Assembly: GCF_021768455.1 (NCBI RefSeq)
Contig: NZ_JAIZVX010000023.1
Coordinates: forward strand, 1-35,267
DNA from: Aquabacterium sp.
GTDB taxonomy: Bacteria; Pseudomonadota; Gammaproteobacteria; Burkholderiales; Burkholderiaceae_C
Reading direction: 5' to 3'
DNA length: 35,267 bases
A program made the position numbers and the translations under genes. This document shows positions 9,354 to 19,800 of this stretch, one piece after another. The notes under the pieces were generated by a model. It was not told the DNA's origin. It made no database searches and worked only from the letters and a program-made list of their open reading frames with translations. Within the stretch, counting starts at the first letter, position 1; every line of letters begins with the position of its first letter.

Positions 9354-9740
9354 ATGACGCCCATCCTTGAGACCGACACCGCGCTGCTGCCCGTGCTGGA
9401 GGCCCTGCGCCCGCTGGAGCCCTTGATTTACGCCGCCAATGGGGGCCTGCCCCGTGCGCACTTCGAACGCCTGCTGGCCCCGGGTTTCTGGGAGGTGGGT
9501 GCCTCGGGGGTGGCCTACAGCCGCGCACACGTGCTGGATGTGCTCGAAGCCCGCCAGCGGTCGCCCCGCGACGAGGCCTGGTCCACCAGCGGCCACTACC
9601 TGCAGGCTGTCGGTCCGGCGCACTGGCTGCTCAGCTACACCCTGCACCAGCCCACGCGCGTGTCGAAGCGTGCCACGCTGTGGACGCAGACCGAGCAAGG
9701 CTGGCAGATGGTCTACCACCAGGGCACGGTGGTGCTGTGA
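9354..9740 (+). CDS. DUF4440 / NTF2-like protein
   Basis: A soluble 128-residue protein whose pattern (LEALRPLEPLIYAANGG...FERLLAPGFWEVGASGVAYSRAHVLDVLEAR...LLSYTLHQ...RATLWTQTEQGWQMVYHQGTVV) fits the SnoaL/NTF2-like DUF4440 fold: an N-terminal helix, a conserved FWEVG-x-G-x-Y motif, and paired strands ending in W-x-M-V-Y-H-Q-G-T. Such proteins are often small-molecule binding or of unknown role. It starts 12 bases after ynfA and the next gene begins nine bases after its stop, which suggests one transcript. Confidence 0.82.
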   Translation: MTPILETDTALLPVLEALRPLEPLIYAANGGLPRAHFERLLAPGFWEVGASGVAYSRAHVLDVLEARQRSPRDEAWSTSGHYLQAVGPAHWLLSYTLHQPTRVSKRATLWTQTEQGWQMVYHQGTVVL

Positions 9741-9749
9741 AGGCGGCCC

Positions 9750-10073
9750 ATGTTTTTTGAATTGGCGCTGTTGGCGCTGCTGGTGGGGTGCTGCGCCTGG
9801 TACTACCTGAGCCAGCGTGGCCGCCTGGAAGCCGAGGCTCATGCGCTGCGACGGGGCGCCCGCCTGATGGGCGCGCAGGGCGAGTGCCTGTTCGATGGCG
9901 CCCAGGCCGAGGTGCTGGAGGCTGAAGCCACCCATGGTGGCACCGACCAGACCGGGCCCTGGCTGGCGGTGCGCAGCCGCTGCAGGATGCCTTCGGGTGC
10001 GGTGTTCGAGGTCAGCGTGAAGACGGCGACGCGGCAGGGGATGGCGCGGGTGAGCGTGGTCAGAGCGTCGTGA
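9750..10073 (+). CDS. Short membrane-anchored protein of unknown function
   Basis: A 107-residue protein. The N-terminus FFELALLALLVGCCAWYYL forms one membrane helix; the rest is soluble and probably cytoplasmic (SQRGRLEAEAHALRRGARLMG follows the helix). The soluble part has alternating hydrophobic strands (WLAVRSRCRMPSGAVFEVSVKTATRQGMARVSVV) that suggest a small beta domain. I recognise no named family. It is packed between the DUF4440 gene (nine bases upstream) and the SARP-type regulator (nine bases downstream), so all three may share an mRNA. Confidence 0.68.
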   Translation: MFFELALLALLVGCCAWYYLSQRGRLEAEAHALRRGARLMGAQGECLFDGAQAEVLEAEATHGGTDQTGPWLAVRSRCRMPSGAVFEVSVKTATRQGMARVSVVRAS

Positions 10074-10082
10074 GCAAGTGAG

Positions 10083-13000
10083 ATGTTGGTGAACACCGTG
10101 CAGATCCGCCTTCTTGGCGGCGTGACCTTGTCATTGGGGGGGCAGCCCCTTCAGGCTTTTCCGTATGACAAGTTGAAGGCCGTGTTGGCCTTCCTGGCCA
10201 TGCAGCCTGGGGTGCCCTGCGCCAGGGACGCTCTGGCCTCCATGTTGTGGCCCCACAGCGATGGCTCGGCGGCCCTTGGCAACCTGCGGCGCGCCTTGTT
10301 CGACCTGCGCAAAATGCTGACGCCCATGGCGCAGCCACTCCTGCAGGCCGATCGCCGACACGTTTCGCTGTTGAACACGCCTGGCCTGGTGGTGGACGCC
10401 ATGCAGCTCCTTTGTGACGAGTTGGGTGATGCGCCATGGCTGCACTGGCGGCCCTTCCTGGGCGAACTGAACCTGGGTGATGCCCCAGCCTTTGCGCAAT
10501 GGGCGCAAGCGCAAGAGGAGCGGCTCAGGCAGCACACCTTGCGCCGCCTCGATGTCCACATCCAGCGCCAGCTGGCGGGCGGTCACACCCCCTATTTGAT
10601 CGAGTTGGCCCGCCAGAGGGTGGCCCTGTCACCGGCCAGTGAGGCAGGGCACCGGCAGCTGATTCGCCTGTTGGGCGATGCCGGTCGGTTTGACGAGGCC
10701 AAACAGGCCCTGGATGCCTGTGAGCACAGCCTTAGGCAGGCCACGGGCGAGGGGCCGGGTGAGCAAACTCTGGCCCTTTGGCGACACCTCGAGACCCAGC
10801 GGCAACAACCCAGCCTGCCTCTGCGCACGGACCAACCACGGCAACCGCTGACGGTGCTGGTGACGCGGTGGCTGAAAGGGCCCACCGATGCGGCCTCCGC
10901 CAGCCGTCGGGCTCAGCTTCATGGGCGCCTTGCCGCGCTCACCCGGCAGCAAGGCGGGCAATTCCTGCCACTGACCCACAGTCTCTGGGTGAGCTGCTTT
11001 GGTGTTCCGCATCCCCTGGAGGACACGCCAGGCCGAGGCTGGGAGGTTGCCTTGGCCACGGTGCCGCCTCGGGCCAGCTGGCGACATGCAGAGCTTGCCA
11101 TGGGCCTGGCCCACGGCTGGACCGAGCCGCATCCCGGGGTGCTGTGCCCAGACGCCACGGGAGAGGTGCTCAACGAGGCCTTGTCCCTTGCCTTGGCAGG
11201 GCAGGGCGGTTGGCTCCACCTGGCGGCGTCGGTCCGTGGCTTGTTGTCAGTCCAGGGGCGGCTGCCCCAGGGGCTCACCGAGTGCGAGCAGCAGGGTGTG
11301 CGCGTTCCCCTGGCGGGGCCAGATCGGCCTCGCTCATCGTCGTTGCCCGTCCATGACCCCTCTCGCCTGATCGGCCGAGAACCAGAGCTGACACGCTTGC
11401 AGAACCTGTGGACCCTGGCGCGTGGAGGGCAGTCCTTGCACGTTCAGGTCATGGCTGAAGCGGGGATGGGCAAGACCCGCCTGGTGACGGATTTCCTGAG
11501 GCAGGTCCGTGGTCGGGGCGAGCGGGCCTGGTTGCTGGTGGCTGACGAGGCAACCATTCACCAGCCCTGGGAGCCCATCATCCAGTTGTTGCAGCAGGTG
11601 CTGAGAGACAGGCCGTCTACCTCTGTGGCGCGGCGTGAGCGCAGCCTGCGTCGGGTGTTGTGCCGCCTCTCGCATGCATGGGTGTCCCAGGCAGCGGTCA
11701 TCCGCCGCCTGCTGGGCATGCCGTCCGACCTGGATGCGCTGGCCGCCGAGCCAGGGCAGGTGCGCCTGCATCTGGAGTTGGGGCTGGTGGCCTTGATCAG
11801 TGGAGTGGCCTTGGAGGGGGGCTTGTTGTTGGTGGTGGAAGACACGCACTGGCTGGACGACGCCAGCCTGGCCGTCCTGCATCGCCTGAGTGAGCCAGGG
11901 CAAGCGGCCCAGCCCTGGATGGTGCTGAGCACCGCGAGGCCGGGTGGACCGTCTACCCGTGCCACGCACACCCTCTCGCTCGGCAGCCTTGGCGCACACC
12001 ATGCACGCTTGCTGGTCGATGCGCGCTGCCATGCCGTGGAGGGTGCACGGCGGCTGGACGAGGCCGCGCTGGCGGCCATCGTGGCGCGGGCCGACGGTGT
12101 GCCCCTTTATCTGGAGCAACTCGTGCTCGCACTGGCCTCCGGTTCGGCTCAGACCCAGGCCGTGCCACCGACCTTGCGTGAACTCCTGGTGGCACGCATC
12201 GTGGGCCTGGGCCCCCACCGGCATGTGGCGCAGTTGGCTGCCCTCAGTGGTCGCCAGGTGGACCTGCCGCTGATCCACCTTTACGGGGCCGATCAGCCCG
12301 AAGCGCTTCAGCACAGCCTGGACGCCCTGCAGGAAGACGGCATCCTTCAGCGGGGCGAAGATGGGGGGCTGGTGTTCCGCCATGCCCTGATCCAGGAGGC
12401 AGCCTGCGCGGCCATGCCTCGAGCCAGCCGAGAAGCCGCCCACCGCCGCCTGGGCGAGCTGATGCGGATCCATCTGCCCGACCGGGTTCGTGCGCACCCC
12501 GAGCAACTGGCCCATCATCTGGACCTTGGCATCAGCCCTGACGCTCCTGCAGCCTGGCTGGCCGCCGCGCGCAGCATGAACCGGGTGTCGGAGCCCAGCG
12601 CCGCTTGCCATCACCTCGAGAAGGGCCTGGCGGCTTTGTCCCATATGGCCGATGCCCCACCGCGCTACGACATGGCTTTCAGACTCTGGGTGGAGTTGGG
12701 CAACACGCGCGTGGCGTTGCATGGCTATGGCAGCCAGCAAAGCCGTGCGGCGTACGGCGAGGCGCTGGCACTGTGTGACCGGCTGTCCGACGACGTGGAC
12801 CTGTTTCAGGTCATGTGGGGTCTCTGGCTGGGCAGCCGAACCGTGGCGGACCAGTCGCCGCCACTGGCCTTCGCCGATCGACTCGCCCATGCCGCCCGTG
12901 GCAGCGAGGACCCTGGCGTTCGGCTCCAGGTGCACTACGCCTATGGCAATAACCACTTCTGGCTGGGACAGTACCCTCAGGCCCGCGCGCGCCTGAACCA

Positions 13001-13826
13001 GGCCGTGGCCCTTGGACGGTCGGTGGACATCAGCCGGATGATCGTGCTGTACGGCGAGGCCAGTCATGTCTGCGCCATGGCCTTTCTGTCCTGGCTGGAC
13101 TGGCTGGAGGGCCGCCCCACCCAGGCCCTGCGCCAGGCGCAGTCCGCCATCGACGAGGCACGCCGCACCGGCCATGCCCACACCCTGTGTTTTGCCCTGA
13201 CGTTTGCCTGCACCCTGCATCGCTACCTGCGCATGCCGCAGGAGACGCTGCAATTGGCGCGGCAGGTCGGGCAGCTGGCCGATGTCCATGGTCTGCGCCT
13301 GTGGCAGGCCGCCGCGGCGTCGCTGCAGGGCTGGGCCCTGGCGAGCCTGGGACAGGCCGAAGGACTCGTGCCCATCCGCATGGGTCTGGCTGGCGCCCAG
13401 CAGGCCATGGCGGCGGTCGAGACCACCTTCATTGCCTTCCTGGCCGATGCACTGTGTCAGCTGGGGCAGGATGAGGAAGCCGCGGTCGTGCTGGCCGATG
13501 GCATGGCCAAGGCGCGCGCCATCCCGGACGTCTACCTCCTGCCCGAGTTCCTGCGCCTGGAGGGCGAGCGCCTGGCTCGCCAGAGTTCCCCCGACCTGTC
13601 CGCCGCACAGGCCACGCTGGAAGAGGGCCTGGCCATCGCCCAGGAGCAGGGGGCCTGGGGGCTGGTCCTGCGCCTTCAGACCAGCTTGGCTCGCCTGTCA
13701 ACGCAGCGTGCACCGTGTTGGGGGCCAGCCCACGATGCGTTGCAGGCCTGTCTGGCCCGACTGGACGACGGCGCACCCCTGCCGGACTTCCAGATGGCCC
13801 GCGATGGTCTTGACCTCAAGGCTTGA
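10083..13826 (+). CDS. SARP/BTAD-type transcriptional regulator with AAA ATPase and a degenerate cyclase-like region
   Basis: A large cytoplasmic regulator of 1247 residues. Residues 5-95 form an OmpR-like winged helix (VQIRLLGGVTLSLGGQPL, then NLRRALFDLRKML). Residues 100-240 fit a bacterial transcriptional activation domain (WAQAQEERLRQ, LIRLLGDAGRFDEAKQAL). Residues 255-415 resemble a class III nucleotidyl-cyclase domain (LTVLVTRWLKG, GGQF, SCFGVPHPLED, a G-x-LNEALSLA-like segment) but lack the usual metal-binding Asp. An AAA/STAND ATPase follows: Walker A AEAGMGKT at 458-465 and Walker B LLLVVEDTHWLDD at 581-593. The last 450 residues are helical, TPR-like repeats. The protein probably couples ATP and ligand state to DNA binding. 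It runs convergently into tpsA, overlapping it by 11 bp. ATG 10083 is used; GTG 10092 or 10098 are alternatives. Confidence 0.88.
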   Translation: MLVNTVQIRLLGGVTLSLGGQPLQAFPYDKLKAVLAFLAMQPGVPCARDALASMLWPHSDGSAALGNLRRALFDLRKMLTPMAQPLLQADRRHVSLLNTPGLVVDAMQLLCDELGDAPWLHWRPFLGELNLGDAPAFAQWAQAQEERLRQHTLRRLDVHIQRQLAGGHTPYLIELARQRVALSPASEAGHRQLIRLLGDAGRFDEAKQALDACEHSLRQATGEGPGEQTLALWRHLETQRQQPSLPLRTDQPRQPLTVLVTRWLKGPTDAASASRRAQLHGRLAALTRQQGGQFLPLTHSLWVSCFGVPHPLEDTPGRGWEVALATVPPRASWRHAELAMGLAHGWTEPHPGVLCPDATGEVLNEALSLALAGQGGWLHLAASVRGLLSVQGRLPQGLTECEQQGVRVPLAGPDRPRSSSLPVHDPSRLIGREPELTRLQNLWTLARGGQSLHVQVMAEAGMGKTRLVTDFLRQVRGRGERAWLLVADEATIHQPWEPIIQLLQQVLRDRPSTSVARRERSLRRVLCRLSHAWVSQAAVIRRLLGMPSDLDALAAEPGQVRLHLELGLVALISGVALEGGLLLVVEDTHWLDDASLAVLHRLSEPGQAAQPWMVLSTARPGGPSTRATHTLSLGSLGAHHARLLVDARCHAVEGARRLDEAALAAIVARADGVPLYLEQLVLALASGSAQTQAVPPTLRELLVARIVGLGPHRHVAQLAALSGRQVDLPLIHLYGADQPEALQHSLDALQEDGILQRGEDGGLVFRHALIQEAACAAMPRASREAAHRRLGELMRIHLPDRVRAHPEQLAHHLDLGISPDAPAAWLAAARSMNRVSEPSAACHHLEKGLAALSHMADAPPRYDMAFRLWVELGNTRVALHGYGSQQSRAAYGEALALCDRLSDDVDLFQVMWGLWLGSRTVADQSPPLAFADRLAHAARGSEDPGVRLQVHYAYGNNHFWLGQYPQARARLNQAVALGRSVDISRMIVLYGEASHVCAMAFLSWLDWLEGRPTQALRQAQSAIDEARRTGHAHTLCFALTFACTLHRYLRMPQETLQLARQVGQLADVHGLRLWQAAAASLQGWALASLGQAEGLVPIRMGLAGAQQAMAAVETTFIAFLADALCQLGQDEEAAVVLADGMAKARAIPDVYLLPEFLRLEGERLARQSSPDLSAAQATLEEGLAIAQEQGAWGLVLRLQTSLARLSTQRAPCWGPAHDALQACLARLDDGAPLPDFQMARDGLDLKA

Positions 13827-16800
13827 CCTGCCCCTGGATCTCCACGGTTTGGGCCTTCACCTTGGTGGCCTGGCTCTGGTCCCGCCGGTTGGCGTTGAAG
13901 CCGGCTTTGACGTCCTTGGGCCGGGCCTTGCTGGTTGACTTGGTGCTGCCCTTTGGTGGGGGCGTGGTGCCAGCCGGGGCGGTGCTGGTTTCCGACACCT
14001 CCATGGTCAGCCCCACCGTGGCCCCGCCTGCTTCGTGCGTCGATCGGGCTTCCTTCTGCAGAACCTGGCCGCCGGCTTGCACCGATGCCTTGCCCTGTTC
14101 CGCGCTGACCTGGGTGCCGACCAGGGTGGTGTCCTTGCCGGAGGAGAGCCTGACATTGCCCCCTTTGCTGGTGATGCTTGCACCCTGAGCATCGGTGGTC
14201 TTGACCACGTCCACGTTCACCGACGTGCCACCGGTGACGCTCTTGTCGGTCTGGGTGTCGCCTGCCGTGGCGGCCTTGCTCGTCCCTCCGCTGGCACCCA
14301 TGCTGATGCCGAAGCCGCCGCTTTGGCTTTCAGACTTGTCTTGCTTGGCTTCGATGGTGAGCGCCCCCCCTGAAGCGATGCCGACATCACGCTCCGCCGT
14401 GATGGTGGTGCCGACCAGTCGCGTGTCCCCCCCGCTGGAGATGGACACCGTGCCACCTTCGATGCTGCCAGCCGTTTGGGTGGCCGATTGCGCGTTGGTG
14501 TACTGGTAATTCGCCTCAGCCGACACGGTGCCATTCTTGGCGTCCTTGTCAGCCTTGCCCCCGGTCGATCCACCGATGCCCACCGATGCGCCCGCTGTGT
14601 GCGTCGTTTCGCTGCTGGTGCTGGTGGCCGCATCGAAGTTCACCTTGCCACCGGCATCGATGCTGGCGCTCTCCTTGCCCTTGAGCACCGTGCCTTCGAA
14701 GTTGGCGTCGCCAGTCGACACGATCTTGAGCTTGCCGCCACTGCTCAGGCTCGCCACCTGGGCCGTGCTGCTGGCCGACTGGCTGTTGCTGCCCTCGCCA
14801 GCCACGCTCACTTCGCCACCCAGCACCGATTTGGCGTTGACGTTGACCGTGACGGCCACCCCACCCTTGCCCTCGGTGCTCTGGCTGGTCGTGGTGTCTC
14901 GCGCAGCAGTCACCTTGAGCTGACCCGCTCCGATGGTGACGTCGCCACCGGCGTCCAGCTTGGTGCCTTCCAGATGGGTCAGGCCACTGGAGCGGCTGTC
15001 GACATTGCCACCCACCTTGACGGTGGAGGCCACCGCCGTGGAACTGGTGCTGCTGCTGCTGGACTGGCTGTAATCGGCACGCCAGCGCGCACCGATCGAC
15101 GCGTCGGCATCGGCCCCACCGGTCACGCTGGCTTCGGCCGAAGCACCGGCGTACATGCCATAGCGTCCCTCGGCTGCGTGGGCGCCGCTGCTGCTGTAGG
15201 TGGTGTCGGCAGCGGCCTTGCTCACGATGGTTTCGGCCTTCTGGGTGAGGTTACCGCCCACGTCGATGGCCGTACCCACGTCTTTGATTTCGCCTGTGGC
15301 GATGCGCGTGAGGTCGCCCTTGGTGGTGATCGTCGACACCTTGGCCGTGGTGGCGCCTTCGGTCTTGCTGCTGCCCGAGTTGTTGACGAAGCCCCCCACC
15401 TCGACCGAGGCCGATGCATCGGCACCCGCCATGGCCTGGCCCTTGGCACCCGCCTTGGCGCTGGCATCCAGGTACATGCCGGCGGTGGTGACATTGGTGG
15501 TGCGCGACGTTTCCTTCACGTCATGCACCGCTTCGAAGCTCTGATTGGCCGCCTGGATGGTGGCCGAGCCCTCGGACGACAAGCTGGAGCCCTTGACCTT
15601 GAGATCGCCTGACACGTCGACCTTCAGGTTGCCGCCCGAACCCAGGCTGGCCCCTTGGTGGGTCACGGTCTTGCTGGTCTCCGTTGAAGTTTCGGCCCGC
15701 AGCCAGCTCAGCTTGTTGGCCGAGCTGGCCTCTCCTTCTGCGGTGGCCGAGGCGTTGGTGACATTGCCCGTGCTGGCACTCACCCCTCCCTGTACGCCAT
15801 TTTTGCTGCTGCCCATGAGGCCGATGCCCACGTCGACCTTCTCGGTCTTGCTGATGTCATGGTCGGCTACGGCACTCACCTCCAGTGACTTGGCCTGGAT
15901 GGCCAGGTCACCACTGGCGTTCACGCTGGAGCCCTCGACCGCCACCTTGTTGTTTGCCTTGATGCGGACGTTGCCCCCTTCGATGACGCTGCCATCGTGG
16001 GTCAGCTTGTCGGTGGTGGTGGTGGTGGACTTCACGTCCACAAAGCGCACGCCCGACTCGGTGTTGGCTTGCGCGCCCGCTTCAGCCGATGCGCTGGCGT
16101 TGCCCGTCACGCTGGTGACGCGGTCGGCACCGGCGCGCGCGCCGGCATTGGCTCCCGCGTCGCTGTCGGTCTTAGCCATCAGCCCAATGTTGGTTTCGGT
16201 CGTCTTGGTGCTTGACGTGTCGACGTTGCGGCCAGCCTTGACGGTGACGTTCTCGGCCGACAAGGCCAGGTCGCCTCCCGCCTTGAGCGACGAGCCTTCC
16301 AGCGTGATGTCCTTGCTGGCCTGGATGCTGGCGCCCTGCCCGAAGCTCAGGCTGCTGCCGCGGCTGCGCTCCGAATTGCGCGTGCTGGTGGTCTCGGTGT
16401 TGGACACGAAAGCCAGGCCGCCCGTGCCACTGCCCGAGGCAGAGGCTTCGGCCCCCGCACTGGCATGGGCCTCCTGCGTCTTGCCATCGTGCTTGGACTT
16501 CGCTTGTGCCGAAGCGTCCGATTCGCCCTGCGTCTGCCCGCTCACCACCTTCAGCAGGCTCGTGGTGCTGGTCGTCTTGGTGCTGCGGTCGTAGTCCTGC
16601 CCAGCCAGCACATTGATGTTCTGAGCTTGCAGATCGCCCGCGCCGCCCACGTCCACCTTGGCGCCCTGGATGGTGATGTCCTTGTCTGTCTTGGCAGTCA
16701 GGTCACCGCCCACCTTCAAGGTGCTGGCCACGGTGCGCCCCTTGTCGGTGGTTTCCTTGGTGGTGCTGGTGCCCCACACGCCGCCGCCCACGCCCCAGCC

Positions 16801-19800
16801 TTCTTCCTTGCTCTGGCTGGTGGTTTGGGTGGTGTCCATGCGGTTGATGACGCTGATGCCGTCCTTGGCCTGCAGCTTGGCGTTGCCGGCAGCAGTCACG
16901 TCGGTGCCCGCCAGCACGATCTCCTTGCTGGTGTCCATGATGAGGTCAGCCCCCACCGTCAGCCCGGACTTGTGCTGGGTCACGGTTTCGGTGGTGCTGG
17001 AGGCCACCGTGGTCTTGCCGTCCTTGCTGCTTTGGCTGCTGGTGCTGCTGGTCGACTTTTGGGCGATCGTGTCGAAGGTGATCGAGTCCTTGGCCACCAA
17101 GGAAGCCGATCCCCCTGCGCTCATTTGCGCCCCGATGTTCTTGATCGCCTGGCCCGCGTCCAATGCCAGGTTGCCCGAGGCGGCGATGGCCGCGTCACGC
17201 GCGAGCACGGTCTGCCCGTTGATCTCCTGTGCCAGCGTCTGGTTGACGATGCTGCCCTGGGTCGACGTCAGGCTGATGTTGCCGCCCGTGATGGTGCCCG
17301 AGAGGTTGCGGATGTCCCCCGCCGACACCACCGTCATCGACTTGCTGGCCGACAAGGTGCCACCGGTGTTCGTCAGGCTGCTGAGGTTGAGGTTCATGTC
17401 GTTGGCCGCGATGACCGAGCCCGTCTGGATGCTCGCCAGCGTCTTGGGCGACAGGTACACCACGGGCGACAACACCACCTGGTCGCCCACCTGGGTCTTG
17501 ACCATCCAGACGATGTCTTGCGCCAGGCTGGCTTGCTGGGTGCTGCTCAGCGGCTCGCCATACACCAGGCCCAGGCCCTTGGCCTGTTGCGAGGCATCGG
17601 CCATCAGCGCCTTCATCTGCTCGGCATCGCTGTAGCCCTTGCCCGCCAACCAGTTGCGGCCGGTCTGGGCCAACACCTGCTGGGCCACGGTGTAGGCCTC
17701 GTAGTTGCCATCCCCCAGGCGCTTGATCAGCTTGTCCGGGTCATAGCCCAGCGCCGAGGTGAGCAGGTCCGAGCCCGCAAAGCTGCCTGACGACAGATAC
17801 AACGGGTTGGTCTCGACCAGGTATCGGGCCGAAGGCGAGCCGACGGTCACGTACAGGCCATTGCTGCCTTGCGGCAGGTTGAGGCTCAGGCCGCCAAAGT
17901 CCACCTGGCTCACACCGGAGGGCAGGCCAATGTCTTTGGGGTCAAGCTTGTGGGCCACCGTGCCTGCGCTGGGCTGAGGGTTGTCGACCGGGGTGATGTC
18001 TGTCGAGTCCTTGGGGGCGGTGTCAGCCTCCACGCTGGCACTCTGGTAGCCCTCATCCTTGAAGGCCGAGCCCGATGGGGTGCCCGAGCCCGCACCACCA
18101 TTGGCTGACGGCTGCGAGGCCACCGTGGACTGGACCTTGTCGGTGCCGCCGCTGAGGCTCAGATTGAAGTCCGAGGCGTTGAGCGTGCCTGCGTAGAGAC
18201 CCGCCACGTAAGTCTGGCGAGAATTGGGGGCTTCAACGCGGTTGGTGACGGTGGCGCCGCGAACATTCGCTTCATGGGCGGAGATTTTGGCGCCTGTCAC
18301 CCAATGTGTGTAGACAGTGTACGTTTGCGTGTAGTTGTAGCGGTGCAGCACCAACTCACGGTTTTCAAACGTGGCGCTGGCCTGCGCCCCCACGATGTTC
18401 ATCGTCTGCGCCGACAGGGTGCCGCCCAGGTTGGTCGCGGTGTCAAAACCAGTGATGCTCAAACTGCCAGAAGCCGAAATCAACGGTCTGAAGGCCGGTA
18501 CACCGCTGGCAAAAGATTCTTGTGCGACCCACGTGCGCGTAAAGCGCCAGTACTCCCACAGATCAAGAGCGGGACCGTCCACTGTCCAGTTTTCGACCTT
18601 CGTTTGATCGCTGTAGTAGGTGACGTTGATCGACAAGTCTCCCAGCATGCGATTGCTGAACACGCGCGCCTTCAGGTTGGCGTCCTGGCTGGCATGGATG
18701 CTGCTGGTGTTCAGGATCTGGTCTGCGTTGATGGCCAGGTCCTTGGCTTCCACCTGGCCCACGGCCTCGTCAGCCGTGCCCACGTTGCTGAACGTGCCCT
18801 TCAGGGCGTTGAGCGTGAGCAGACCGCCGCTCCACAACAGGCCTTGGTTGGCAAAGTTTGCATCCGAACTCACGGTCGTGGTGCCTGCGCCCGAGATGGC
18901 CGCGCCTTGCGCGTTGTCGATGCTGCCGGCATGGACGTCCAGCGCGCCAGCCGAGTAGATCAGGCCCTGGTTGCTCAAGCTGCCCGCCACGGAGATGGTG
19001 CCGCCATCGCCCTCCGCTGCCCCCATGGCTGCGAGCACCCGGCTGTCGCTGTCTTGCAGGGTCAGGCTGCTGGCTGTCAGGTCGAGGTTTTGCTGAGCGC
19101 GGACGGTGGCCTTCCCTGACAGCGTTGCCACGCCCGTCTTGATGTGCACGCTGTCGCCCTGCAGCAGGCCGTCCGAATACAGCTCAAGACTTTGTGCTTC
19201 CACGCTCAGGGCTTGTGCAGCCTGCACTTCACCGCTGTTGCGCAGTGCGCCGGTCAGGCTCACGGTAAGTTGGCCGTTGGCGCCCAAACGCCCCGTGCTG
19301 TCGAGGCTTCCGCCATTGATGGTGAGGTCGCCCAATGACAGCATCTTGCCGTTGTCGGACTGCTGGGTCTGAGCAGCGTCCACCGTCAAGCTGCCCTGGC
19401 TCAGCAATGTGCCCTCGTTGTCCAGCACCTTGGCCTTCACGTCCATGGTGCCAGTGGTGGCGACCATCAGCTTGCTGTTGTGCAGCGTGCCCGCACCGAC
19501 ATCCACGGTCAGCCGGCGCCCTGCCGAAGAGATCTGTCCACTGTTGTCCAACGATGCGGCCGTCAACGTCACGTCACCACTGCTGTCGATGCTGCCGCTG
19601 TTGGCGGCGTTGCCAGACACGGTCAGGGCCGAAGGCCAAGTCTGGCTTGTCACAGCGCTGGACAGCACCCACGAACCATGCTGGGACAGGCTGCCCAGGT
19701 CAGCCACCGTGCCGGTGGTGGCCTGCACACGACCGTTCAGGTCGTTGACGAATGCCCCAGCATCCAGCCACAGCATGCCCGCGGTGTTCATCAGGGCTTT

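Noticed and set aside
13816-14300. A toxin or immunity module at the tpsA 3' end
   Set aside because: The last residues continue FHA-2-type and low-complexity sequence, and downstream is only the convergent regulator.
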